This document shows, in pieces, positions 45,077-53,743 of a stretch of DNA of 64,000 bases (the stretch's first letter is position 1; each line of letters begins with the position of its first letter). The DNA comes from Limnohabitans sp. 2KL-17. GTDB taxonomy: Bacteria > Pseudomonadota > Gammaproteobacteria > Burkholderiales > Burkholderiaceae_C. The position numbers and the translations under genes were made by a program. The DNA lies in assembly GCF_003063415.1 (NCBI RefSeq), contig NZ_NESK01000006.1, positions 62,001 through 126,000 of the forward strand, given 5' to 3'. The notes under the pieces were generated by a model. That model made no database searches and was not told the origin of the DNA. It saw only the letters and a program-made list of their open reading frames with translations.

Positions 45077-48000
45077 ATGCCCCACACATCCCCTGCCAGC
45101 ACCAGCACGCCCGCCCTGCGCGACTACCAGCTCAAAGACAACATCTGGGCATCACAAGGGGCGGTCTTTCTGTCGGGCACACAGGCCCTGGTGCGGTTGA
45201 TGCTGATGCAACGCCAGCACGACGAGCGCCAGCAGTGGAACACCCGGGGCTTCATCAGCGGCTACCGGGGCTCACCGCTGGGCATGGTGGACCAGGTGAT
45301 CTGGAAGCAGGGCGATAGATTCAAGAACGCGGGCATCGAGTTTGTCCCCGCCATCAACGAAGAGCTTGGGGCCACACAGGTCCTGGGCACGCAGCGGGTG
45401 GAGTCGGACCCCGAACGCACGGTCGATGGCGTGTTTGGCCTGTGGTACGGCAAGGGGCCGGGCGTGGACCGGGCGGGCGATGCGCTCAAGCACGGCAACG
45501 CATACGGCTCGTCACCCCATGGCGGGGTGCTGGTGGTGGCGGGTGATGACCACGGCTGCGTATCTTCTTCCATGCCGCACCAGAGCGATCAGGTGTTCCA
45601 ATCCTGGCACATGCCGGTGGTTTCACCTGCCGATGTGTCTGAGCTGGTCAGCTTTGGCCTATATGGCTTTGCACTGTCGCGATACTCGGGCGCCTGGGTT
45701 GGCATGACCGCCTTGTCGGAAGTGGTGGAAAGCAGCACCACGGTGGACCTGGGCGCAATCAACGCACAAACCGCAAGCTGGAAAAGTCCACAGGAAGTGC
45801 AGGCCCTGACCGGACATGTCGCTCCCGCTGACGGTCTTCACTACCGCTGGCCCGATCTGCCCTCGTTGCGCATCGAGTCGCGCCTGCAGGACAAGCTGGC
45901 CGCCGTGGCCGCGTTTGCCAAGGTCAACAGCATTGACCGCACCGTGATCGACAGCCCGCAGGCTCACATTGGCATCGTCACTGCGGGAAAAGCCCACCAC
46001 GACTTGATGGAGGTGTTTCGCCGACTGAACTTGAGCGAAGACGCGCTGGCTGCGGCGGGCGTGCGCGTGATCAAGCTGGGTCTGACCTTCCCCATCGACG
46101 CGTCGCGCATACAGACCTTTGCACAGAGCTTGAGCGACATTCTGGTGATTGAGGAAAAAGCGCCCATCGTGGAGCAGCAACTGCGAGACCTGTTTTACAA
46201 CGCCAAGGTACGTCCGACCATCATTGGCAAGCGCGATGCCCACGGTCAGGCCCTGCTGTCAGGGTTGGGCGAGTTGCGACCTTCGCGCCTGATCGTGCAG
46301 GTGGCGCAATGGCTGCAGCACCACGCTGGCCAGGCACTGAACATCCCTCACCTCAAGGTGCGCGACTTTGTGCCCGCCATGATGCAGAGCAATGCCAGCG
46401 ATGCGGTCAAGCGTTTGCCATATTTCTGCGCAGGTTGTCCGCACAACACCTCCACCAAGGTGCCCGAAGGCTCCACCGCACGCGCGGGCATTGGCTGCCA
46501 CTTCATGGCCAACTGGATGGAGCGCGAAACGGCCGGCCTGATCCAGATGGGCGGTGAAGGGGTGGACTGGGTCTCTCACTCGCGCTTCACTCGCACACCG
46601 CATGTATTTCAGAACCTGGGCGATGGTACCTATTACCACTCAGGTTACCTCGCCATTCGACAGGCTGTGGCAGCCAAGGCCAGCATCACCTACAAGATTT
46701 TGTTCAACGATGCGGTGGCCATGACGGGCGGGCAACCGGTAGATGGCGTCATCAGCGTGGATACGATAGCTCGCCAAGTCGAAAGCGAAGGCGTTTTGGC
46801 GTTGGCCATCGTGAGCGATGACATAAAAAAATTCAACCCCATCAAAAAGCAGTTTCCATCCATTGCCACGTTTCACCCCCGTGAGGATCTGGACGCAGTG
46901 CAACGCCGATTGCGCGAGGTGTCCGGCGTATCGGTGCTGATTTATGAACAGACCTGCGCCGCCGAAAAACGCCGCCGCCGGAAAAAAGGTGAGCTGGCTG
47001 AACCAACGCGTCGGCTGATGATTCATGAAAGCGTGTGCGAAGGCTGTGGCGACTGCGGTGTGCAAAGCAATTGCGTGGCCGTGTTGCCGCACGAAACTCG
47101 ATGGGGCCGCAAGCGCAAGATCGACCAGACCCATTGCAACAAAGACTATTCGTGCTCGAACGGTTTTTGCCCCAGCTTTGTCAGCGTCACCGGGGGGCGC
47201 CTGCGCCACAAAACAGGCGCATCGCCCGAAGCACGTGCGCACCTCATGGCACATGCCGCACGATTGCCCGATGTGCACCCGCGCAGCACCGACAGTCCGT
47301 GGGATTTGCTGATCACCGGCGTGGGCGGCACCGGGGTGGTCACGGTGGGCGCGGTGATTGCCATGGCCGCCCACCTGGAAGGTCAGCATGCCAGCGTGCT
47401 CGACTTCATGGGATTTGCCCAAAAGGGGGGATCGGTGCTGAGTTTTGTGCGCATCGCAGCTACCCGGCAGCAGCTCAACCAAGTGCGCATTGACACCCAG
47501 CAGGCCGATGCAGTGCTGGCCTGCGACGCGGTGGTGGCCGCCTCGCCGGAAGCGCTCCAAACCTTGCGCCATGGCCGCACTCGCGTGCTGGTGAATGTGC
47601 ATGAAACCCCGGTGGCAGACGCAGTGCGCCACCCCGATATGCAACTGCAGACCGACTTGCTGGTTGAGAAAATGCGCTTTTCCGCCGGCTCAGAGCAAGT
47701 TGAAACCTTCAACGCTCAGTTGCTGGCCGACCAGGTGCTGGGCGACACACTGGCCTCGAACATCCTGGCCATGGGCTATGCCTGGCAGCTCGGCCTGGTG
47801 CCTGTGAGCCTTGCGGCTTTGGAGCAGGCGATTCGCCTGAACAACGTGGCCGTAGAGTCCAACCTTTTGGCCTTCACGGTGGGTCGCCTGGCTGCTGGGG
47901 ACCCCGCGGCGCTTAAAGAACAAGCCCTGACCGAGCCCGAGCCCGAAAGCCTGACCGGGTTCATCGCACACGCCATTCGACAGTTGACGGCCTACCAAAA

Positions 48001-48658
48001 CGCGGCCTGGGCACAGCGGTATGAAAACCTGTTGAGCCAAGTCAATGATGTCGCTCAAGCTGCCGATTTGCCCGACGATGCACTGGCACTGACCGTGGCC
48101 CGCAGTTTGCACAAGTTGATGAGCTACAAGGACGAGTACGAAGTCGCCAGACTGTTCAGCGACACGGCCTTTCAGCGCCAGCTCGATGCCCAGTTTGAGG
48201 GCGACTACCGACTGGCTTTTCACATGTCCCCGCCTTCGTTGTTCAAAGCCCCAGCGGGCAAAGCACCTCGCAAGGTCATGCTGGGAGCCTGGATGCGCCC
48301 CGCATTGCGTCTGCTCGCCAAAGGCAAGTTTTTACGCGGCACGGGGTTCGACCCGTTTGGCCGAACCGAAGAGCGGCGTCTGGAGCGCAGGATGGTTGAC
48401 CAATATGAGGCCCGAGTGCGCTGGGTGTTGTCAGATGTATTGCCTCAAATCCAACCCGGACAAATGCCGGTATTGCTAGACCTGCTGGCGCTGCCCTTGT
48501 CGATGCGAGGGTTTGGTCACGTGAAGCTGCGCAACGTGCGGGCCGCGCAAACCCGTGAAACCTGGCTATTGCACCGGATAAACCCGGTGCAATACCCTCG
48601 CCCCAAGGAACAGGCCGATGGGCAGCAACTGCGCGGCATCGCGATACGCCGTGCCTGA
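45077..48658 (+). CDS. Indolepyruvate ferredoxin oxidoreductase family, single-chain
   Basis: The 1193-residue enzyme fuses the alpha and gamma parts of 2-oxoacid:ferredoxin oxidoreductase. It oxidatively decarboxylates arylpyruvates to aryl-acetyl-CoA. The N-terminal thiamine-diphosphate parts begin near GFISGYRGSPLGMVDQ. An iron-sulfur segment with CEGCGDCGVQSNC and CNKDYSCSNGFCPS follows, and then a gamma domain with TGVGGTGVVTVGAVIA. An AGGAG site precedes the ATG. The divergent Lrp gene is its likely regulator. Phenylalanine, tyrosine or tryptophan breakdown is inferred. Confidence 0.92.
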   Translation: MPHTSPASTSTPALRDYQLKDNIWASQGAVFLSGTQALVRLMLMQRQHDERQQWNTRGFISGYRGSPLGMVDQVIWKQGDRFKNAGIEFVPAINEELGATQVLGTQRVESDPERTVDGVFGLWYGKGPGVDRAGDALKHGNAYGSSPHGGVLVVAGDDHGCVSSSMPHQSDQVFQSWHMPVVSPADVSELVSFGLYGFALSRYSGAWVGMTALSEVVESSTTVDLGAINAQTASWKSPQEVQALTGHVAPADGLHYRWPDLPSLRIESRLQDKLAAVAAFAKVNSIDRTVIDSPQAHIGIVTAGKAHHDLMEVFRRLNLSEDALAAAGVRVIKLGLTFPIDASRIQTFAQSLSDILVIEEKAPIVEQQLRDLFYNAKVRPTIIGKRDAHGQALLSGLGELRPSRLIVQVAQWLQHHAGQALNIPHLKVRDFVPAMMQSNASDAVKRLPYFCAGCPHNTSTKVPEGSTARAGIGCHFMANWMERETAGLIQMGGEGVDWVSHSRFTRTPHVFQNLGDGTYYHSGYLAIRQAVAAKASITYKILFNDAVAMTGGQPVDGVISVDTIARQVESEGVLALAIVSDDIKKFNPIKKQFPSIATFHPREDLDAVQRRLREVSGVSVLIYEQTCAAEKRRRRKKGELAEPTRRLMIHESVCEGCGDCGVQSNCVAVLPHETRWGRKRKIDQTHCNKDYSCSNGFCPSFVSVTGGRLRHKTGASPEARAHLMAHAARLPDVHPRSTDSPWDLLITGVGGTGVVTVGAVIAMAAHLEGQHASVLDFMGFAQKGGSVLSFVRIAATRQQLNQVRIDTQQADAVLACDAVVAASPEALQTLRHGRTRVLVNVHETPVADAVRHPDMQLQTDLLVEKMRFSAGSEQVETFNAQLLADQVLGDTLASNILAMGYAWQLGLVPVSLAALEQAIRLNNVAVESNLLAFTVGRLAAGDPAALKEQALTEPEPESLTGFIAHAIRQLTAYQNAAWAQRYENLLSQVNDVAQAADLPDDALALTVARSLHKLMSYKDEYEVARLFSDTAFQRQLDAQFEGDYRLAFHMSPPSLFKAPAGKAPRKVMLGAWMRPALRLLAKGKFLRGTGFDPFGRTEERRLERRMVDQYEARVRWVLSDVLPQIQPGQMPVLLDLLALPLSMRGFGHVKLRNVRAAQTRETWLLHRINPVQYPRPKEQADGQQLRGIAIRRA
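48568..48593. repeat. Perfect inverted repeat inside the 3' end of the oxidoreductase gene
   Basis: ATTGCACCGG and CCGGTGCAAT are perfect 10-bp arms around ATAAAC, 65 bp before the stop codon and wholly within coding sequence. The arms encode LHR and PVQY. No T run follows. Confidence 0.7.
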
Positions 48659-48673
48659 AATTTGCTGAAAATC

Positions 48674-49911
48674 TCACATAAAACGCTGGGGCAAGTAGGG
48701 CCTGGCGTCTACCCGAGAGGACTCGCCATGCACCATCTCGGCGAGCAATCGGCCCGCCACGGGTCCCAGCGTGAAGCCCTGGTGGGCATGGCCGAAGTTG
48801 AACCACAGGCCTTTGTGGCGTGGTGCGGGCCCCATCACGGGCAGCATGTCGGCGGTGCAGGGGCGTGCGCCCAGCCAGGGCGGCTCGGACAGTGGCTCAC
48901 CCAAATCAAGCAGTTCACCTGCCAGTGCCTCGGCCTTGAGCAGTTGCACGGGCGTGGGCGGTGCATCGATCGGCGCAAATTCGGCACCCGTGGTCAGCCG
49001 CAAGCCGCGCTGCATGGGGGCCAGCACATAGCCGCGTTCGGCATCGAGCAGCGGCTGGCGCAACTGCGCAGGCGAGCGGTAGTGCTGGTGGTAGCCGCGT
49101 TTGACGAACAACGGAAAACGGTAGCCGAGTGTGCGGATCAAGGCATCGGCCCAAGGGCCCAGCGCGAGTACCGCCTGTTCGGCCTGCACACGGCCTCCGC
49201 TGGTTTGCACCGACCAGCCAGCGCCTTGCGACTGCAAACTGGTGGCGTCGCCCGTCAAAAAGCGCCCGCCACGGGCCATAAAAAGATCGGCATAGCGCTG
49301 CACCAAAGCGCCCGGATCATGCACAGCCCAGGGATCGAGCCAGTGAACAGCACCTGCCAACGGCAACTGCAAGGCGGGCTCGGCTGCGCCAGCTGGGTGC
49401 TGTTTTCTGCGTGATAAAGCACACCAAAACGGTCGTGCAAGGCCGAAGCCCGCTGCTGCGCTTCATCAAATGCGCGAGGTGTGCGGAACACAAAGCGAAA
49501 ACCCTCTTGCTTCACCAGATCATGGGCACCCGCAGCCGTCATCAGCAGGGCATGTTCATCCGTGGCATGGGCAATCAGGCGGCTGTAGGCCTCGGTGGCG
49601 AGGGCGTGCGGCTGTGGACGCGAGTGATTGAAATACCGCCACAGAGACCCAGCCATTTGCCACAGGCCACGCGCATGCCAATTGACCTCTGCACCCCGAC
49701 CCAAGGCCGCGTTCAACAAGAAACCCGGCTCATGCGGAAAGGCATAAGGCTCGACCGCTTCACGCTGAATCAGGCCCGCATTGCCAAAAGAGGTCTCTTG
49801 CCCGGGCGCGCGCCGGTCCACCAACACCACGTCAAAGCCACGCTGCTGCAAGTGCAAGGCGGTGCAGGTGCCGACCATGCCGGCGCCCAGAACGATGATG
49901 GAAGAAGTCAT
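48674..49911 (-). pseudogene. DadA-like FAD oxidoreductase interrupted by a frameshift
   Basis: The N-terminal part (MTSSIIVLGAGMVGTCTALH, then GQETSFGNAGLIQREAVEP) and the C-terminal part (LQLPLAGAVHWLDPWAVHDP, then GFTLGPVAGRLLAEM) belong to one flavoprotein of the D-amino-acid dehydrogenase family but lie in different frames. Family similarity passes from one to the other near 49390-49420, just after YHAENSTQLAQ. One missing base there would restore a protein of about 412 residues. It is therefore a pseudogene or a sequencing error. The substrate is unknown. Confidence 0.85.
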
Positions 49912-50066
49912 GGCGTTTCAGACCGCGTTGCGGGTGTCAATCGGAAGGTGCATGCATGACAAGGCACGCCTCGAACAGACCCAGTATAGAGAGGATGCAG
50001 GGTCTGCAAATGGGTCGGGTGAAGGGGGTGGCAACTTGGACCTTTTCATCTGTTTAAACTGTTTGC

Positions 50067-50477
50067 ATGAGCATGACCACTGAAACCCTGCAGCAATCCC
50101 TGACCGACCTGTTCGCCCCTTGGGTGCAAGCCCTGAACCTGAAGGTCGAACGCCTTGACGCCGACAGCGTGACGCTGCGCCTGCCGCAAAGCGATCAGCT
50201 CTCTCGCGTGGGCGGCATGTTGTGCGGCCAGGCCATGATGGCCGCTGCCGACACGGCCATGGTGCTGGCGCTGATCCAGCACTTCGGCCAGTTCAGGCCT
50301 TGCAGCACGGTGCAACTGTCCAGCACCTTCATGAAACCGCTGTCGGGTCAGGACGCACTCGTCACAGCGCGCGTGCTGCGGGTGGGCAAAGCCATGGCAT
50401 TTGGCGAGATCGACCTGGCCGGGGCCGATGACGGCAAAAGCGTTTTCAGAGCCAGTACCACCTACGCCCTGATGTGA
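50067..50477 (+). CDS. PaaI-family hotdog thioesterase
   Basis: The 136-residue protein has the hotdog-fold pattern of the PaaI group: the SRVGGMLCGQAMMAAADTAM helix, followed by STVQLSSTFMKPLSGQDAL strands. It hydrolyses acyl-CoA thioesters, perhaps aryl-acetyl-CoA or other aromatic acyl-CoAs. The neighbouring indolepyruvate oxidoreductase forms such products, which fits but does not prove a link. A second in-frame ATG two codons downstream is an alternative start. No upstream gene is co-transcribed. Confidence 0.85.
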   Translation: MSMTTETLQQSLTDLFAPWVQALNLKVERLDADSVTLRLPQSDQLSRVGGMLCGQAMMAAADTAMVLALIQHFGQFRPCSTVQLSSTFMKPLSGQDALVTARVLRVGKAMAFGEIDLAGADDGKSVFRASTTYALM

Positions 50478-50546
50478 TCGGGCACCGTCAGGCCGGTGCC
50501 AGCTGCCCTTGGCTACAATACGTGCATTCTTGTTTTGAGGTTCCCC

Positions 50547-50681
50547 ATGTCTGCTCACGACGACACACACACATCTGACGATCCCGTTGAAAACGTGGTC
50601 AAGCACATTCCCGTGGTCATTCCGGCCGCTGGCGCCGTGCTGATCTTCTTGCTGGCCTTCATTGCCGTGTTCATGGCCTGA
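50547..50681 (+). CDS. Small single-pass membrane protein (44 aa)
   Basis: The 44-residue product has a charged, acidic-histidine N-terminus (HDDTHTSDDPVENVVKHIP) and one membrane helix (AGAVLIFLLAFIAVFM) at the very end. A TTGAGG-type ribosome site precedes the ATG, a TACAAT box lies at 50514-50519, and a strong terminator follows, so it looks like an independent single-gene unit. I do not recognise a named family. It may be a tail-anchored regulator or a small subunit of a membrane complex. Confidence 0.65.
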   Translation: MSAHDDTHTSDDPVENVVKHIPVVIPAAGAVLIFLLAFIAVFMA

Positions 50682-50726
50682 GGCTTTTGCACTCTGAGGT
50701 GCCCGCCTTTGGGCTGCACCTTTCAG

Positions 50727-50762
50727 CAAAAAACCCGCAACAGCGCAGGCTTTGCGGGTTTT
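50727..50762. terminator. Bidirectional intrinsic terminator
   Basis: AAAACCCGCAA (50730-50740) pairs with TTGCGGGTTTT (50752-50762), giving an 11-bp stem with A and T runs on both sides. It ends the 44-codon gene and can also serve modC on the opposite strand. Confidence 0.85.
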
Positions 50763-50802
50763 GCTTTGGGCGATGGATCTGGGCGCTGGATCAGGCCCAG
50801 CT

Positions 50803-51990
50803 TCAGATCACCCCTTCGCGCACCGGCATGATGTGCAATGCCTCAGGAGCGATGAGCAACTGAACCCAGCCCCCGGCAGCCACTTGCAGGCGCCCCAGCA
50901 GGCGAGTGGTCAGGTTCAGGGTGAGGGTCTGACCGGGCAAGTCTTGCGGAGACAGGGTGCACAGGCTGATTTCACCCAGTGACAAGACTTCCAGCAATTG
51001 GCAACGCAAGCGGGTTTGCCCAGCAACAGCGTTCGCCGCTTCGCCATCCCCCGGCGCATCCCCCAGCACATCCACCTGTTCGCCATTCAGCACCCAGGTC
51101 ACTGGCTTGCCATCGTCGATCTTGTTCTTGTCGATCACCGTCAAATCGATGCTTTTTTCGGGCTGGGCCGCATCGGTCCAGCGCAAGCGTCCCCAGCCCG
51201 GCATGTCCGTGAAAAAACGCCCCTCAAAATGGTTCTGAATGCCCACCAGCTCGGCCACACGGGCGTTGCGGGGGCTGGCAAAAACACGTGCAGGCTCGCC
51301 GGTTTGCAGGGTTTGTCCCGCATCCACGATCACCACCCGGTCGGCCAGGCGGCGGGCTTCGGCCAGGTCGTGCGTGACCAACACCATGGGCACAGACACC
51401 TTTTGGCGCAAGGCCGCCAATTCACGGTAAAGGGCCTGCCGCGTCGGGGCATCGACGGCAGAAAAAGGCTCATCGAGCAGCAAGACGCCGGGCAAATGTT
51501 CTGGCTCAGCAGCCACCGAAGCCGTTTGCGGTGTCGGCATGACCCGCACCAGCGCCCGCGCCAGCGCCACGCGCTGTTGCTGGCCACCCGACAGCTGCGC
51601 CGGTCGGCGCTGGCTCAGCGCATCCAGCCCCAGACGCTTGAGCAAAGCCTGCACATCGGCAGCGGTCCAACCAGGGCCAGCGGCCAGGGCCACATTGGCA
51701 TGTGCCGTCATGTGCGGAAACAAGGCGTATTGCTGGAACACCAGGCCCGCACGACGCTGCTGGGGGCTCCACTGAACCCCCGCCTTCGTGTCGAGCCAAG
51801 CCTGTCCAGCCACACGAATATGGCCCTGCAGATCGGCCGGCGTCCACAAACCGGCAATCGCACGCAACATGCTGGTTTTGCCGCTGCCCGATGGCCCGAC
51901 CAAGGCCACCAGCTCACCCGCGCCGCAGTCGAACTCGGCTTCCAGCCTGATCAAGCTGGCCGAGTGCAATTGCACTTGCAAGCCCGACAT
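50803..51990 (-). CDS. modC: Molybdate ABC transporter ATPase
   Basis: The 395-residue ATPase has Walker A GPSGSGKTSM near residue 32, the LSGGQQQR signature, Walker B LLLDEPFSAVD and a switch histidine in VLVTHDLAEA. A long C-terminal part includes a molybdate-binding-type regulatory domain (RLRCQLLEVLSLGEISLCTL). It powers molybdate uptake for molybdenum cofactor. Its ATG overlaps the modB stop by 1 bp (TGATG). It serves the cell generally, but the molybdenum hydroxylase operon at 21.7-24.3 kb depends on such uptake. Confidence 0.93.
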   Translation of the reverse strand: MSGLQVQLHSASLIRLEAEFDCGAGELVALVGPSGSGKTSMLRAIAGLWTPADLQGHIRVAGQAWLDTKAGVQWSPQQRRAGLVFQQYALFPHMTAHANVALAAGPGWTAADVQALLKRLGLDALSQRRPAQLSGGQQQRVALARALVRVMPTPQTASVAAEPEHLPGVLLLDEPFSAVDAPTRQALYRELAALRQKVSVPMVLVTHDLAEARRLADRVVIVDAGQTLQTGEPARVFASPRNARVAELVGIQNHFEGRFFTDMPGWGRLRWTDAAQPEKSIDLTVIDKNKIDDGKPVTWVLNGEQVDVLGDAPGDGEAANAVAGQTRLRCQLLEVLSLGEISLCTLSPQDLPGQTLTLNLTTRLLGRLQVAAGGWVQLLIAPEALHIMPVREGVI

Positions 51991-52667
51991 CAGCGCTCCT
52001 GCAGGGCGCGGCCGCGCTGGCCCACCCGGTCAAATGCCAGCACCAAACTCAGCGCCAGCAAGGACACGCCCACCAGCGCCAGCGCCATCACATGGGCCGA
52101 CTGCAAATCCATGCCTTGCACTTTGTCGTAAAGCGACACCGACAAAGTGCGGGTTTCGCCTTCGATGTTGCCGCCCACCATGAGCACCACGCCAAATTCG
52201 CCCAAAGTGTGCGCCACCGTGAGCGCCATACCCGCCAGCAAGCCGGGCCAGGCCAGTGGCAACTCAATGCGCCAAAAGGTTTGCCAGGCGGACAGGCCAG
52301 ACACCCAGGCCGCCTCGCGCAAGCTGTTGGGCACCGCCGCAAAAGCGCGCTGTATGGGTTGCACCATGAAGGGCAGGTTGACCAGCACGCTCACCAGCAG
52401 CAAGCCTTCGAGGGTAAACACCAGGCGCCAGCCCGATGCGGCCAACCAGGCACCCAAAGGGCTGCCTTGGCCAAAAGCCATCAAAAAGTAAAAGCCAATG
52501 ACGGTGGGCGGCAACAGCAAGGGCAGCAACAGCAAGGCTTCCACCACGGGCCGCCCGATCCATGTGGTCACCGCCAGCCAACGGGCCAGCGCCAAGCCCA
52601 GCGGCAGTAATACCAGGGTGGTCAGGGCAGCCAGGGTCAGCGAAACGTGAAAGGCAGACCAATCCAT
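51990..52667 (-). CDS. modB: Molybdate ABC transporter permease
   Basis: The 225-residue protein has about five membrane segments and the ABC permease loop EAAWVSGLSAWQTFWRIELP, which contacts the ATPase. The N-terminal LTLAALTTLVLLPLGLALAR and the LLPPTVIGFYFLMAFGQGSP segment are typical of ModB. It forms the channel dimer between the periplasmic receptor ModA and the ATPase ModC. It overlaps modC by 1 bp and follows modA by 51 bp. Confidence 0.93.
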   Translation of the reverse strand: MDWSAFHVSLTLAALTTLVLLPLGLALARWLAVTTWIGRPVVEALLLLPLLLPPTVIGFYFLMAFGQGSPLGAWLAASGWRLVFTLEGLLLVSVLVNLPFMVQPIQRAFAAVPNSLREAAWVSGLSAWQTFWRIELPLAWPGLLAGMALTVAHTLGEFGVVLMVGGNIEGETRTLSVSLYDKVQGMDLQSAHVMALALVGVSLLALSLVLAFDRVGQRGRALQER

Positions 52668-52718
52668 GGTTCAGGGGTTCTTTGAGATGGGGGTGCGTGA
52701 TGGGGGGTACGGCCTTGA

Positions 52719-53543
52719 TTATTGCGGCAACGCATAACCGTGCCGAACAAACACCGCCAGCGCCTGGGGGCTGCCCAAAAAGCGCTGCCAAGCACGGGCC
52801 GCCGGACTGGCCCCCTGCAACAAGACCATGCGCTGGTGCAAAGGGGCGTGCAAATGCGCGGGCAAAGCCAAAACCTGCAGCTTGCTGGCCATTTCCGGGA
52901 CCATGGCCAAGGCCAGGGCGGTGATGCCCGCTTGCGCTGCCCCCGTGGCCACAAACTGCGTGGCCTGGCCGGCGTTGTCCCCCAGGACCTTTTGCCGAGC
53001 CGCCAGTGGCCCCACACCCGAGCGCTGCAAAGCCTCTTCGGCAGCGACCCCGTAAGGGGCCAGCGCAGGGTTGGCGATGGCCAATTTATCGCCCGGCTTC
53101 AGGCCGCGCACCACGGCGGCCAAGCCTTGGGCCAGGGGCAGTGCTGAATTTAGAGGCACCACCAAGGCCAGACGGCCGGTGGCATACAGCTGCCCGGCAT
53201 CCAGCGTGCGGCCGGCCTTGAACAATTCAGCCACGCGGTCTTCGTCGGCCGAGATGAATTGCTCGACCGGCAGGCCTTGCAAAATCTGCCGAGCGAGGTT
53301 GCCCGAGGCGCCCAAATTGACATCGACTTGAATGCCTGTCTCTTGCTGGAACAGGCTTTTCAGGTCAGCAAGCGCAAACTTCAGATTGCTGGCGGCTGCA
53401 ATTTTGATGCGCGTGGGTGTTTGCGCCAGCGCCATTCTTTGTGTGGACATGGGCCAGACCAAGGCCGTCAGCATGAAAAATCGGCGGGCCTCCCCGTCAA
53501 CCCGAAGCAGCTTTGTCCGCATAACACGATGCTTTTTTTGCAT
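52719..53543 (-). CDS. modA: Molybdate ABC transporter periplasmic receptor
   Basis: The protein has 274 residues if started at 53543, or 267 from the second ATG at 53522. A signal peptide ends near ALAQTP. The mature protein has the ModA pattern: KIAAASNLKFALADLKSLFQ, then GASGNLARQILQGLPVEQF and ALAPYGVAAEEALQRSG. It binds molybdate or tungstate and presents it to ModB. I found no clear ModE box in the 200-bp region upstream. It is the first gene of modABC. Confidence 0.92.
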   Translation of the reverse strand: MQKKHRVMRTKLLRVDGEARRFFMLTALVWPMSTQRMALAQTPTRIKIAAASNLKFALADLKSLFQQETGIQVDVNLGASGNLARQILQGLPVEQFISADEDRVAELFKAGRTLDAGQLYATGRLALVVPLNSALPLAQGLAAVVRGLKPGDKLAIANPALAPYGVAAEEALQRSGVGPLAARQKVLGDNAGQATQFVATGAAQAGITALALAMVPEMASKLQVLALPAHLHAPLHQRMVLLQGASPAARAWQRFLGSPQALAVFVRHGYALPQ

Positions 53544-53743
53544 AGATTAAAAGGTATTTTGGGCCGAATTGACAAGCGCGCAATGGGCAGCCTCCCTAAA
53601 ATCAAGGCCCGCAGGTTACCAAGCGGTTACGAACAGGCCTTTTTGACGACCCCAACCTGCAGTATCTCAGCCCCCGAACCGTTTTTTCAAAGCCCCTGCT
53701 TTGGGATTTTGAAAAGACGATTTTTAAACTTGGAGCCTCCCCC

